From assembly GCA_002633005.1 (NCBI GenBank), contig NMRA01000270.1:332345-396344 (forward strand): 64,000 nt of DNA. Reading direction: 5' to 3'. The stretch is from Phoronis australis. Taxonomy: Eukaryota > Phoronida > Phoronidae. The first letter of the stretch is position 1. Every line of letters begins with the position of its first letter. The notes under the pieces were generated by a model, which worked only from the letters and a program-made list of their open reading frames with translations, was not told the origin of the DNA and searched no databases. Both the position numbers and the translations under genes were made by a program. Below, piece after piece: positions 1 through 14,000 of this stretch.

Positions 1-294
1 TTTTAGCTCAGTACGTCATGTCAGCATTTCACATCACTTCGTAATTATACCTGTATGAGTGTTTATGTTGGCCTTAGTTAGTTGTACCTGATTTACTCCT
101 GTTACTAAACTCAACTTTTTCAAGGTGGTTTAAGGACTTACTTGGTATAGTTTTTGTATTTTTCTCTCAGTGACCACAATTTCATAATGAAGCTCAAAAC
201 ACAGGTGCACGGCAAACAAGCAAAGTAAATTTTATTAGCTTTGTTTTCATTAAAATTGCATTCTACAACTCTGTATAGTGCAAGTGCCAAATAG

Positions 295-688
295 TCACAT
301 CTGTTACAGTCACATCTGTAATGCACATGTTTTTTTTTAAATTGCTCATAATTATACAAAGACTTGATTTTAGTTCAAAAACCTTTTCTTCATGTTATAG
401 CCAAATAATAGTTAAATTATCTATAGGGAAACTAGTTCCATAATATGAAAGACAGAACAGAGTTTTTAGACAAACCACCATTAGCATATTAACCATGGCA
501 TTTTCGGTCACATCTGTAACACTAATTAAAAGTAAATTTTAGTACACTTATAATGTGCAGAATTAAAAACTTTTGATACCTGAAGTGCTTCCATCAAGTG
601 TGTAATGTGTACTTAAAATTTCTTACAACTGTGATGCTTCACTAATTTTATATTGGAATTTAAAGTGTCTGAATGTCACATCTGTAAC
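295..688 (-). repeat. Four copies of a 13-bp motif (GTTACAGATGTGA on - strand)
   Basis: TCACATCTGTWAY occurs at 295-307, 310-322, 508-520 and 676-688, all in the same orientation on the + strand. The first two are almost adjacent and the others are irregularly spaced. The flanks do not look alike, so this is not a simple tandem repeat. It may be a binding-site cluster, remnants of a repeat family, or chance in AT-rich DNA. Confidence 0.45.
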
Positions 689-1960
689 AAAACCAATACC
701 GTGGAATGCACCTCGACACAAAGAATGCTCTACGATTGGATACACTGGAGGCACATTTTATAGAATATAGCCTTGGGACGATTGTTGGTAAAAAATTGCC
801 AAATTGAAATCTTATGCAACATTGACATCCAGTGCTCATCAGATTCTGTTCAGCCACTTGGGAAAAACCCCAAGTCTTCATGAAATCGCCACAAGTTTCA
901 TGAAATCAGTGCATTTGCCACCCTCAGCCGTCATCGCATATCAAACATGCGCTTAAATTACAACAAAAAGTTAACAGATGGAAGTGAGCATTGTTTGTTA
1001 GAAATCGGATAAGATCTTACCATGAAAAATGTGCCTTCAGTATATCCAGCCGTAGAGCGTTCTTCGTGGGCAGGAGAGATTGAAGTTAATGGTGAATTTT
1101 TTATGGGGAGTGATCGAAGAGGTATGCATAACTGTTTGAGAATGGAGTACGACACGACGCTTTTTTCTTTTAATTTTGGTCGATGATTTCAGCATCAGTT
1201 TTGGTGATCTCAGATTTTATTTGGCAACGGGGGATTTTTGCGTAGTCACATTTGGTGATCTGGCATCAAGCTAAGAAGTGTCAAGCACTGATAGCTTTAT
1301 AATCTTCCCCCTTCCTTGAGTAAAGAAAAAAGTTTGTGAGTGCTATATTACCATTGCACCATTACTTTGCCCAAATCTTCAATCAACTACTTTTTCCTCA
1401 AGGTTGCGAATAGTTCAGAACAAATTACTGACGTAGATTGTTTTTCACTGTTCCAGGCAAGGTGAGTGTTGGTTGATTTTGCATGCCTCCTGTCTAGTCG
1501 GTAGATGTGCTTTTCAAATGCAGGAGAGTGATTTTCTTGCTTCTCCATCATTCAAATGACACCTTCCTTGACCCTGTCCATTACAATCATTTAAAAGAAA
1601 AGCAGTCTGATGACAACTTTTGTAACTAATGATAGAACGCTGACTGCAAGGATGTGAGTGATCTTAAGAATATGCCCACTGGTTGGTTAAGATAAAGTAG
1701 TCGCTCGGACGTATTTGTCAAAAATGTTCGTGTGTATTATAGGAAAATCTTGAGAACTGATGATTCTGATTGGTGTTGTTATAAACAAAAAAAGAAATTA
1801 GTCGAGGTGTCAAAGTTGTACTTGTGTCTGATTTAATTCACCCCCTAATTGTTAGATTTGAGTTGTTCCGAAAGTTTACAAGAGTTAAATAAATTACCTG
1901 TGGGCAGACTGTAGAAAATGCTGTGAGTGGCTTAATGTCCAGTACAGAATTATTGTACTT

Positions 1961-2080
1961 AGTAGCTCAGTGGGTAGATTAGAATTTTTAATATTGAGTT
2001 AAGATAGAAAAATCATTTGGGCCCAATGTCTATTCTCCAAACTCGAGCAAAAACTTGAGATTGTGAGTTCAAACTCAAAA
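1961..2080 (+). mobile_element. Weak tRNA-like (SINE-type) remnant
   Basis: TAGCTCAGTGGGTAGATTAG near 1963 looks like a tRNA A box. GAGTTCAAACTC near 2065 could be a decayed B box. The spacing of about 100 nt is too long for an intact tRNA, so only a degraded SINE head is plausible. Confidence 0.25.
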
Positions 2081-2789
2081 TATTGAATTCAGACCCGAAC
2101 TTATAGCTTTAATAGAGGGGGGGGGGGGGTCATTAAATACAAANTAAATACAAACTAGGGTTACTCAGTCATCCTGAAGTCGAATAATAATTGATATTAT
2201 TTCTAATTAGATGCTGTTGTTGCCAAAGGAATGAAATTTTCTGCTTGGTCTCGTGTTTTATGAAAATTAAGTTATTTTTGACATTCTATTTGTCTTGGAA
2301 CCTGTTGAGAACTGAATGCCGTTATTATAATATTTAATCGAAGGGTAGTTGATAGCTGCTGACAACATGTGTCGGAGTGTACATATCTGCATGTCCCCAA
2401 ATCTGTGTGAACATGGTACTGCCCATCATTTAGTGAATCAGTCGAATTTGAAAAGAATACATTTGGTTATTACAATCTCAAAGTACATTAGTTATTGTAT
2501 TATGAAAGTACATTTGATCATTAATATATGAAAGTACTTATTAACCATGCATATTGAATATTAAATTGATTGATGGCATTATGATGTCTAAATGGTTTGC
2601 ACTTGTGGGTAACAACAAATTTCAAGTGGTCCTACACTTTGTTAATTTTTTACACTTTGTCTGGCCTGCTGATAGTTAAAACAGCATGGGGCCAAATGAA
2701 AGGTCAGAGGTTAAGTTATTCAGCCATAGACGTGTGTTTGTTTTTAACTATAGCCTTCTCACATATGAGTGCCTTGTGTATTGTAAAAA

Positions 2790-2930
2790 TTCCCCTATTT
2801 GGGACGTTCCCTAAAATTTGGGATACTGAAATTCAAGCTGAAATTGAATTTTCTTAATTCTTAAAATTGGGATATGGGTAAATGGCATTTGTCGTATTTC
2901 TCAAATATCGGATACTGCATTATGGATGCA
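2790..2930. repeat. Diverged dispersed repeat, copy 1
   Basis: The stretch TTTGGGACGTTCCCTAAAAT through GGGATATGGGTAAATGGCAT has a similar order of blocks at about 4370-4490: TTTGGGAC, then TTTGGG, then GGGACACGGGTAATTTTGGC. Similarity is modest and was judged by eye. Confidence 0.35.
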
Positions 2931-4369
2931 AGCTTTGACCTTGAGTAAAATAATTGATTTTTCGCTTTCCCAAACTGGAAAATTTTTGTTGTAGTATTAC
3001 GGCATATCTTTTGTCCTAAAGTATGCTCGTCAGAGCTGCGAAGCGATCACCACAGGCTTTGTAATTGCCGCACTGCTGTCAATGTCAGGAAAGAAAAGAG
3101 GCAATTAAATTCAAAATTTTACTATCCAACTTTTCAGACAGTTTTTGTTTTTATATTTCAACTCTTGATACAATTAGTGCTTTGCATAAAACTTCACAAG
3201 CTGGGGAAATTCAGTGTGTGTAAATGTTCAGCTATTTCTTATCTGATTGTTATCAAGCAGGCTCTATGAGTTATTACACATTAATTAAGCATGGCTTGCT
3301 CATGAATATTGTGGGATAATAGTTTTACTACTTCCACTCAAGGACTGGCAGCACCTTGTATTGTGTACTCACACTCAGGTAGGTTATTACTAGGACTGGC
3401 TGTTCAAAAGAATGGGCAATTTTATGAACTGGTAGTTTACTGTGTAGTCTCGTTGGTGTAATTTTTAAACTCAGTGAAGTTTTTCAGTGGTATTTGCTCA
3501 AAATTGTTGACTGATTGTCATATCAATATTGTTGTGAGGGCACAAAAGAGGCTTTTGATTGTCGACTATTTTCTAATTATGACATACAAGGCTGGCCCAA
3601 GTTGACTGTCACTAGCACAATTTCTTTCTTTTGCGGACCTTTTGATACATTGAACATTTTTGTATGTATCGTTTGAATGTCCCATCCCACCACATAACAG
3701 TGGCGATTTGGCAGCATGATGGTTGCAAATTTAACTAGCAGGGGAGATAGAGTCTTAACTAGAGGATTAACATAAATAACTAAAAAAATGTTGCAAAATA
3801 TCCTAGTGGATTTAATCCAATCAATGCAGGATGCTATTGGCATCAGGCAGAGGTTATTCCATCATGTCACCGCTGTATCCGAATATTGCTATCATGACAA
3901 CATAAGTCTGGTCAACCTGTGAACGACTCACATTTTTCAGTTCAGTTCCGACATCAGTCAGTATCTTACAGTTTTCATTGAAATTACTTGCTTCACTTAA
4001 CTGATAAATTAACAAAAAACACCGAACACTAGTCTCCCCTTGGGGACTTAGTGGAACATTGCGAATGACAGCGTTCTGTCGTTAACACCGCACTCAAGTT
4101 TAATACCACTGAAAACACTTCTGTTGTAAATAGATGACCATTTCAAGAAATTATAAGCATTTCATTTCCTTGACATTCTGATGAATATCCTCATCTTGTC
4201 CATTCTTTCCTTGCTCACCTATTGTACTTTCTTCTTCAATGATTTTCTTTGTGTGCGTTGTCGACAAATATCTAAAAGCTCCACTTACCATTTGCATGAC
4301 TCGTTCAAACTTGGACCCACATTTCTACTGTTACAGTATTGAATATAAACATACTGTGACGGCGGTAAA

Positions 4370-4490
4370 AATGCTCCAGTTTGGGACGGGTTTCTAATTT
4401 TGGGTCATCGAAATTTGGATTTCGTTGATTCTGACGCTTGGGACACGGGTAATTTTGGCATTCTTCACATTCTAAAATATTTGACGCTAT
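4370..4490. repeat. Diverged dispersed repeat, copy 2
   Basis: Partner of the copy at about 2790-2930, in the same orientation. It lies just upstream of ARMC2 exon 1. Confidence 0.35.
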
Positions 4491-4779
4491 GCTGTATATA
4501 TCTTTACACAGTGAGAAATTAGATTATGCATGAAATCATCAAGAGTAGCCGCCAACGCAATGTTTTCATGCTTCCCCATAGTGTGCAACATTAAGGTGAA
4601 TGATAGGTTGTCGTTGATCGTAATTCTTGAATTTTGGACAGCCAGTCTTGTCTATTTCTAGAATAAGGCACGTGCTCTGATTCTGAGCACTGTCCCAACC
4701 TGGAGAATTTTTACCTAACCGGTCAAATAGGCATTCTTGATTTCTCTAAGGAATCATTACGTGATTGGTTCATTTTCAG

Positions 4780-5008
4780 CACTTGAGAAAGCTGTGATGG
4801 AGCCCTCTCCACCCAGGAAACCGAAGGATCTGCGGTTCTACGAGGCTCCTGATCATGTACAGACCAGCTCCAAGATCATTAACCAGGCTCGCCAGTCCCT
4901 GCGCTCGCTACCCACCAGTCGGCCATTCACCCCACGAGAAGACCAGCGCAGGCTATTTGGGAAGACCAGCAGTAGAAATCCAGAGAACCGTCCACCCAGC
5001 GCCATCAG
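4780..5008 (+). CDS. ARMC2: ARMC2 exon 1 (start codon 4797)
   Basis: The exon begins after a pyrimidine-rich AG at 4778-4779 and ends at the donor GTAAAG. The ATG at 4797 has G at -3 and +4. It is preceded by a 17-nt leader behind a good acceptor, which implies a non-coding exon further upstream. It encodes the family signature RPFTPREDQRRLFG and ENRPPSAI, and ends two bases into a codon. Confidence 0.9.
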
Positions 5009-8000
5009 GTAAAGTGTTATTGTGTAGGTTATTCTCTTAATACAAACATTATCTTGGTACAATAGGATCCTCACTCAACCGTGGTGAAAGTTGCTTTTGC
5101 CTTCTGAAAGGAGAGATATTTTCTGCATTGGGAAATCCCCAGCATGGTCTACATTAATTTGAGGGTCTGTGTGAGCTAAAAGTGATTCTAAAGTTGAAGG
5201 AATTCTTTTATCATTGGAAGGGAACTTGTGGGCCTAATGAGGGAAATTTTGTGTGGTTTTAAGTATTTTTTCTGTGGGGAATGGAGCTTAAAATCAAGGC
5301 ATCATGTGCCTTTTGCAATGTCTTGGTATCGACTTCCCAATATATGCAATAAAACTTGATCAAGATGGAGCCAAGGAAAACCGATATCTGAAAGGCATGT
5401 ACATGAACAACAGTGCCACAGTTCAAATGTCCATACTTTTTTGGTGGCCAAATGCTCGAGTTTTAGCCACACAGATGTGCTGTACATCCCCAAAGGGGCG
5501 ATTTCGCTTGCAGATAGTAGGTTTCTTATCATTGGAATTGGTTTTAGAGTAAATATTTATGTCACTGCACACCAGTAAATTGATTAACACTACAATAAAC
5601 ACAATCCTCCACATCTGCATGTGCCTCCTGTGATGTAAGTGGTCTGACTACAAAAGTAGGGACCAAAATGTAGCAGTTTTGGGACAACTCTAAATGTCAG
5701 CAAAATGCCAACAAAGGTGACACTGGTGTTTTTGCTGCTGGCGATTTTAAGGTAACGTTTTTGTCAGTTTGTGGACAAGATATTTGTAAGTTTAGCAAAG
5801 GTCTGACTCATGTACATCTGGCTTGTGTGAATTTTACTGACTAACGTTATTGCTATTCTTTACATTGTATTTACCAAGGCTCATTTTCATGAAAGTTTCT
5901 GTTTGCGTGACAGCAATGGCATCTTTTCAGCAGATGTCGCAGCACATGTGTTGAGCAATGCTGTTGATGCCATTTCAGGAATGAAACTTCTAAAGAAAAG
6001 TTTCATGAAGCTGACCATTGGCAATCTACTTTTTAATCCAAGTGGGGTTTTTGCAGATTTTTTATCAACATCATTGTATTGCATATGTTAGACATCAAAA
6101 TATCGAAGATGGATGGTGTTTTACATAGCTACTTAATATATGCTTTCAGGGGAACAAAAATCAAGTTGGTTCAGGACAATAAAATTAAACTGGTTTTTGA
6201 TTTTGTTCACTTGTTCATTTTTTGTTTTTAAGTGCCTGTGAAATCTTTTTGCCTTGTACTAGTTACTACATTATCACTTTCCTTTAACCTTACTTAAAGA
6301 TACGCGTAACCCCAGAAAATCTCTAAATTTGGCTAAATCAGAACATATGTGAGAAATGACTGATTGTAGGCAAATGAAACTTTCTGGTGCTTGACCAATG
6401 CTTTATAGGCTGTTCTGCATAATCCTTTTAGGATTTTTTAACGTTTCACTTATGCAGAAGGATTTTTAATTCTTATGTCACAAGTAGACTCAAAAGTTGT
6501 ACGAAATGATAGCGAAACGATAATTTTTGGGAACAAGGGAAACAAATTTCATATGACATAATGGAGATAGAAGTAACTGTAGAATTGAATGTTTTAGACC
6601 GACTGGGTCTGCCATCATTCTCAGAATAGTGATTGATGGTTGGATTGCTGGTCAGGTGATGAGATTTTGTATCTTTAAAAGTTCAGGACACTGTAACGTT
6701 ACAGCATTTTTGAGATATTATCTCGAACATTTATATCAAAACAAATTTAGTCGTGTTTTGATAGTGTTGTTTTGCTATGAGTGTACTTTACTTTTCTGCT
6801 GAATTTTACTAAAAAGACGTGGTCACATGACTCAGTTAATGACAGATTGGTATAAAGTGTAAAATTAAATTCTATAGTGTTTTGATTTCCAGAAAACATC
6901 ATTTACAGAATTGAATTTTGTAGTTTCTCAGATTTTTGGTTAAACACACAGAATTACTAATAAGGTTACATATGTCCTTAAATTATGCTGAATATTAAGC
7001 GTTAAGTTCAATTTGTCAGGAGCTTGACATTAACAGATGAGCAAGCTGCCTTGTAAGTTCATATGCACCTGAGTGAATCAAACACATTTCTAGTGACACT
7101 TTACTCTAGTTGTGGATATTGACTGCTTTTATCTTTCTCCTAGAAAGAATAAATCTACATGACTTGACAATGGCTAAGTGACCTAGGTACACGTCACAGT
7201 TGAACTTTGACTTCCATTTTCATTGCACTCATTGGCTTTATAAACTGGGATTTTCATCCCCATTAATTGCAAGGTGATTTTCCTTGTGCAGAGCTAAGAT
7301 CTAAGGTGAGATTATACAACAAGATATCTATTTTGTCCCAGTTTTCTGCTTAGTTCAGAAACCTGCAAATGGCTAATTTTATGTTTCTTACTCCAGTATT
7401 GGCTCCAGACACTTTGAAGACTGCAACTCCAGACCTGTGTCAGGCACCAGGCTGTCTCCCATTGACAAAGTAAGTAATACCCTCTCACTGTGTGCTCTAT
7501 TTTTGCATTCTTTTATCTCAGCCAAGCACTTTGTATGGATGTATAGTCCCTTACAGTAAATGATTTTGCCTAGCCCAAAACAACACTGTGATCTATGAAC
7601 CCCTTCTTGTTTTCTGTAACCAATATGGAGAATGGCAAAGTAATAAAGATCTAACTATTGACCATGACAAGCCAATGAAAAGTATTAGAAAATTGTTTTT
7701 GGAAAAAGTTAAAAGAAGTCAATTTTGTTCATTTCCTGTCGGATTTGTTACTGGCGTTCATATCATTGCTAATTGTCACTTTGTTCGTGAATCCTGTAGG
7801 GTGCCAGGACCTCGACAGATGGACCGTCCATTGTACCCAAGCCACCACCTGATCCTAACCGACCAATCACAAGGAAAGGTTCTCGGTCACGTATCCAACA
7901 CCAGAGCAGTGTTGATGGGGGTGCCAAGAAGGAGGAGGGTATGAGGCGTGTGTCCAGTTATTCCGGCTCACTGAATGAAGAGACTGAGGCACAGGGTAAG

Positions 8001-11000
8001 ATGGAGTCCTATATACAGTAAATGTTAATGGAATCAGAGAGCTCTGTCTCCCGACTGTTGGATTATTTGGCTTTTGAAATGAGACTAGTAGACCTTCTGA
8101 ACAACATAATTTAAAACCAAGCTGGCCTTAGTTGAGTGGGCCATCAAGCCAATGGACCCTCAAACTTATGATCTTCTGTGGATCTTGACATTTTTCTTCA
8201 GAATGTAGCACTGGTAGTATAGGAATTTAAAATGAGGGGTATGATCAGTTTTGTTACCAAATGTCACTGTTTCTAATATTGTGTTTTTGTGTTGCTAGGT
8301 GATGCTGTAGTATCCCTAAGTGACAGCAACTCAAGGCGGGTACACAGTGGACCAAAGGAGCGGACGCAGACACTGAATGAGGTGTCCGATTTAAGTCTTC
8401 AAGAAATGTCACCGCGCAGTGCCAGTCTCCACGATATCAGCATAAGGAAGTATGTGGACCACACGCTCTCCATGTATTTTTTGAAATTTTTGATTTCTGT
8501 TAACTTCCGTCATTTGTAATTGGAAGAAAAAGTGGAAAATATTCTTATAACATTTACTTTCTTTTAACAATGTTTGCTACCCATCGACAAGATTTAACTG
8601 TTAAGTAATTTTTCATGTTCCAGGGAGATAAGGCGTAAACTAGACAGTGGTTATGACAGTCGAGGTGGAAGTGGTGAGTTGTTTTACATCATACATGTAT
8701 TGGGTAACTTTGGGCTTATAGTGCTTTGAGTGGAAGTCATAGTTATGTAATCTTATCTAACAAGAACTACGGGGAGATGTCTTTGGTAATGGATGCGATT
8801 CAATAGACAGTGAAATGATTAGTTTTATTTCTTTCAACAGGGAGCGCTGGTAAACGGGATTCGTCAGAAACTGAAGAAGAGGCTTCATTTTACAATAAGT
8901 ACATTGGACCAATAGTAGAGGATATGGCTGCTCAAGCAAAAGGTACGGTAACTAACCAGTTCGGAAACGATTTTGGCATGGTGAGAATGGGAATTACCTT
9001 CAAAATTCACATTTGACTATGTTTAAGTGTTCTCTCATCCAAACCTGGTTAACAGGAATCAGTAAGAGGACCCCATACATAGCCCTAATGTTTGTTACAT
9101 TGAATTGAGGTTTCAACAATTATTGGGTATTGTATCTTTGCAGTTTGATTGATATGTTGGTGTTTGCATATTAGCAAAAGCCAATTTAAGACTTTAATTT
9201 GAGTTTCATAAGATACATATTTACACGAGAATAGCTCTGACTACCACTGTGCTCTCTAGTGGCAATTTCAGTTTTGACCTTTGCCTCTATATCTTCAGAG
9301 TTCCTTGATGTTTTTTTTCATGAAATTTGGTAAACAAGTTTCTTTTATGAAGTTGGCGGCATCTTTCCAATTTGAGATGGATTCGACGTATTCTGCGCGA
9401 TCTAATGGCCATTTTCATAGCACTAAAAGGACGCCACCTGAAGCACACTATTTGCATTGTAGTCATGGGCGCATTTCAGCAATCCGCATTGCTCTTGTAT
9501 GTTTTGCAGGCATAATTCTTTGAATCTGACATTTAGACCATCGCTGTGATTTTGTTTGTAGAAAAGGACACAGCGCGACTCCTGGAGCTGAGTCGTAAGT
9601 TGTATCTGATCCTTGAGAAGGAGAAATTACTTGGGAAAGCGTGCAAGAGGAGGTCGGCTATATTGAAAACGGTGTTCAAGTTATTGGATGTGGATGAGCC
9701 AAGGCTGATACTGAGGCTTGCCAAGCTGATACTGTCTGTAAGTTGTGTAGAATGGTGTGNTCAATAGTTAGATTTTTTAAGAAGTAGCTATATTTATAGC
9801 TAGATATTTTTAATGAATAGCTAGATATTTTTAATGAATAGCTAGATATTTATAATGAGTAGCTAAATATTTATAATGAGTAACTAGATCAGTGATGTTA
9901 CTGCTACCTACTGCATATATGAAATAATTATATGTCCTGGGGGGTAGTGCAAATGGCCTCTTGGTTAGAATTGCTGTATAGTATTAATGCAATTGGAAAG
10001 ATGTCTGTTCTGTCCAGCAGAACTTCTTGAAAAAATGCCGGTGAATAACATTACTGAGTTTGAGCCCTACACAGTATACCCTACACAGTATACCCTACAC
10101 AGTATACCCTACACAGTATACCCTACACAGTATACCCTACACAGTATACCCTACACAGTATACCCTACACAGTATACCTTACACAGTATACCCTACACGG
10201 TATACCCTGACTGGCAGTACTTATATGTTGTCACTTGGAGAACTATTTACCATTATGATCTATTGTGTGTTGGTGGTGACGTTGTCAGTGGTGTATTACC
10301 ATGGTTACAATTGCTTTGAGCGTTTCTCGAACGGCTTTTGTTATTCTAGATGTATTAAACTATCTGGATAGTCCTTGTAATGCTACACAAGAATAATTGA
10401 TTTAAGCTAAAACGTAGTCAAATGATACTCAAAATAGCCTTTACGCACCATATTGCATCAACATGAGAAAACAACAACCAAAGATCTGTCGATAGTCGGA
10501 AGTTTTTTGAACTTGTACCTTCAGTAGAAGTGTGCATCTGCTGATGGTATCAGAGTATATTGAATAGAACACCAAGGTGTGCGGTTGTTGTTCATAACTA
10601 TTTGAAGTTACTGGGGATTTTCACGTTCTTGTAGACGAACGTCGGGTAATAAGTGTAACTTTCATTACATTTCGTAATTTATGACTTCAGTGTGGTCAGA
10701 GGGATGTTTTTACCATATTGTAGGAACTGATTTTAATCGTGTTACCATTTGAACTATGCTTTAAAATTGATATCAAACATTAGTTCCAATAAACCAAATT
10801 ACATTCATCAGTCATTTCGATGGAGTCCCTGTCACACTATCTCTGCTATGGTGATTGTAGAGGTGTTAGTCCGCTCACTCAAGTCAATGGATCCGTCTAG
10901 CACTAGTGATGCACTGGTCTACTGTCTGGGTACACTCAAGTTCTTGTCAGGAAACACAGACCTTCTTAAACTGCTGACTCATCATGGCTGTGTGGAAATA

Positions 11001-14000
11001 CTGGCTCACACACTGCAGGCAGTCACCTCAGTGGTAAGTGATGTCGTGATCACTGTGAAATACTGAGTGATGCCTGCAAATATTATGTACCCAGTTTTGC
11101 CTTATTACCGTTATGTTACCGTCTTAAAGCCTCCATTGGTTGACCTTGTTGCAGTTGGACATTTGTGGGAATTTCTGTCTATCTTGCCACCTGTTGGTCG
11201 AAACCTTATGTAAGCATTGTCTGGTTTCATTTTGCTTGGAATGCTGATTTCCCACAATTCACTGCAGATATTCCACTAACTTCAACCATAAAAGGATCAA
11301 TAGCAATGCACATTACAACTGCGGAGTCAGTTTACCCAAAACACTGTGATAGAACATAATAGTGTTAAAACAGCTGATCCGTGCCACTTAGCAGGACAGA
11401 TGTATATAGTATTGTGATGGATGGTAGAAAAATTGACCTCCCTCCTTTGTGTGTCATTAAGTAACATTAAGTATTCACAATTTGTCAGTGGCCGTTTAAC
11501 ATATTGTTTGACTGTGATTAGTGGTGTCACAGTTAAGCATCTTGATTGTTATATTCGGTTATTGTGGTTGACTTGAAAAGTAAGGTCATAGACATTTTAC
11601 TAATACTGTATGATTTCTAAAAAGATAATAATGGATACTGTCATCATGTAGTACAAATTATTTCTTAATGCTGTATTCAGACTTGTTTAGATGGCTAAAA
11701 GCGAAAATCGAAATAGACCCTTTACTGTCATAAATGCGGTCTCATAATGTTCCTTACTACGAACAGATTCCATTCCCGAAATTGACTTTAGTCACAGGCA
11801 ATGTTGGCATGCACCATTTGCAAATTCACAATTTTAGTGTTTGCTCACCCTCGTAAGCTCTGAAGTGTTGACCAACCCCAATAAACTCTTAATTGTTTTC
11901 TTTAATTGCTGATGGATTTGATGTTCTTTTTTGGTTTCCGAATTAGAATCATATCATGACAAAGAGTATTTTGAGACCAATTTTATGACAATAAAACGCC
12001 CAATTTGAACAAAATGCAGGAGTAAATGTTAGCTTTTCATTATGTTCAGATGTTGATTCATGCATGCTATATTGTGAAATTAGAAATATCTATCTTAATA
12101 AACTGGAACACTGTGGAAAGAGCAAATTATTTTTAATCTCTCATTTTAATATTTCAGAAAACTGAAGATATGAAAAGTAAAGAACAGATAGGCCATGTCC
12201 TTGTCCAGGTAACTCATTGGTCAACAACTGGTAGTGATTGAGTGACACAGCCAATCAGACACTTGTTTACAATAACTTAGAATTCCTTCAGGGACACCTG
12301 TGGTGCTGCTATAATTAAAAATTTTAGAATTAGAAAACTAAACAACAAATGTTTTTGTGAACAATGGCATTGAGTTTGTGAATCAGTTGTGTTCTATTTA
12401 TTCTACTGTAAGAAGGAATATTATCTACATGGTGATATTCCAAGTCTGAAAGTGAATTTTTGTTAGGAACGTATGTCTTTGTGAGAGTTCGAGCACAGAG
12501 ACTCGGGTATTTCTTTTTTGAAATCCTAAGTTCAGTGTTTGCTTGAACGTTAAGGGAGGATGGTTAACTTAATGCAGCTGATTGTGTTTACCATTAAACC
12601 CTGACATTGCTCAATGTTGACCCACAGTTGACAGCATCGCTACGGAATCTTGCCGACAGTAGTTCCAGCCGCGATAAATTTCTGCAGACTAACCTGATAC
12701 AGGAACTATGCGTTCTGATGGAGCTGTTCTCTGCAGATGCTGATCTTATGCTCAATGTGTCAAGGATATTCAGGTGAGACAGTCGGCTTAAATAGCTTGA
12801 ATTTAGCACATAGAATTATATAGTTTGATGGTGGATTGTGCCATGCAATTTTGTATTTCATACATTGCATATCGAGTGTGGCTTAACTATGAGAAGAATG
12901 TGAAGAATGTGAAGAATGTTGTGGTGACATCAACAATTCTTGAGTAATGGTCTAGTGACCACCAAACCTTACTTCAGACTTGACTGGAAAATTGACGAAT
13001 TGCCCACCAGACTTTGAATGAATGAATTTCCCAGTTGCATATGATGTGTGTTCAATTTGTGATTCAGGTTTCCCATAAATTTTAATTGTCACTGCCCCTG
13101 GGGTTGGTCACTGCCCCTGGGGTTGATTACATGAATGCTGTATAGTTGGTATAACATCACTAGGTCACATGTTGCATTTAAGTATCGTTGAGTCCATGTT
13201 ATTAGTCAAATTTAAGACTAGCCATAGGTGTCATGAAACGACCCCAGAAGAAAACTTCACAGTTACTAAGCTTTGTCTCGTAGAGGTTGTTGATAAAAAA
13301 TTGTTTCGGTTATTTTATATCCAACATGTTTGAATGGAGCTGGGACTGCTCCTTTGCATGCGCTACTGTGTCACCCTCTATTGGTTACCTTCTGTCTGTT
13401 GCAGCAAACTGACCTTGCACCACGACTGTTGTACTGTGCTGTCCAGTCAGTCATCATGTTTTGAATCATTTCTTGAATTGCTCAACAAACACAAAAAGAA
13501 AGAGGCAAGTATGCTCTCTATGGTCTCCTGGAGGGTTGCAAGTGGTGTCCAGCCACCCAGCTAAATGACTAGTATGTTTGCTGTCCTCCAGGTGTCGCCC
13601 ATGGGACAAAGTACTCATCTACTCTATACACTGATGTACTTAATGCACCTGTCCATGTCAACCAATTGTTGTTAATAATGTATTCAATATCACAAACGTT
13701 TTTAAGTATGGTCTGCACACCACCTATTTGCCATATCACGTGACCTAATGAACATAGGTCTGATGAGATTTCTGCCGTGACCAAGACTCGAACCTAGGAC
13801 CTTCTGCTAACCGTGCAGACATTTTAGTCCACCGAGCCATCGGGACCTCTGGTGGTCCTCAAAATCCAATCAAACTTAGATTTGGGCATCCCGCCCATCA
13901 ACTTATGAATGTAAACAAATATTTAAATCTTGAACCGGTGTGGAAATATAGATCACAAGCATTTTCAAGTTTGAGCTGCACGCCACCTGTTGGCCACATC

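Larger units (their letters stand above)
1..4779. other. Non-coding DNA upstream of ARMC2 coding start
   Basis: No supported coding exon. The acceptor at 4778-4779 implies at least one non-coding first exon upstream. Donor-like strings occur at about 1120 (GTATGC) and 1464 (GTGAGT), but neither can be assigned. A single n sits near 2144 beside a G homopolymer (about 2117-2130). Four copies of a 13-bp motif occur at 295-688, and a diverged repeat pair lies at about 2790-2930 and 4370-4490. Confidence 0.6.
9738..10860 (+). other. ARMC2 intron interval that should contain a missing exon
   Basis: Vertebrate ARMC2 has roughly 35-40 residues between the ends of exons 7 and 8, including a motif of the form NLLNVCKLIFK. 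I found nothing like it in the three forward frames here. Direct joining of 9737 to 10861 would break the frame by one base, so the absent exon must be 3n+1 nt long. The interval holds a single n (9760), a 21-bp AT-rich tandem repeat and a 14-bp minisatellite, so a local assembly collapse is plausible. Confidence 0.75.

Noticed and set aside
2597-2857. 86-residue hydrophobic + frame upstream of ARMC2
   Set aside because: AT-rich DNA readily gives Leu/Ile/Phe-rich frames; no splice sites or homology seen, and half of it lies in a dispersed repeat.
7588-7944. 118-residue + frame overlapping ARMC2 exon 3
   Set aside because: It is in a different frame from the phase-consistent exon and would not splice to the neighbouring ARMC2 exons.
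9987-10371. Open frames of 103-110 residues, + strand
   Set aside because: Peptide periodicity of 14 residues is produced by the 14-bp minisatellite.
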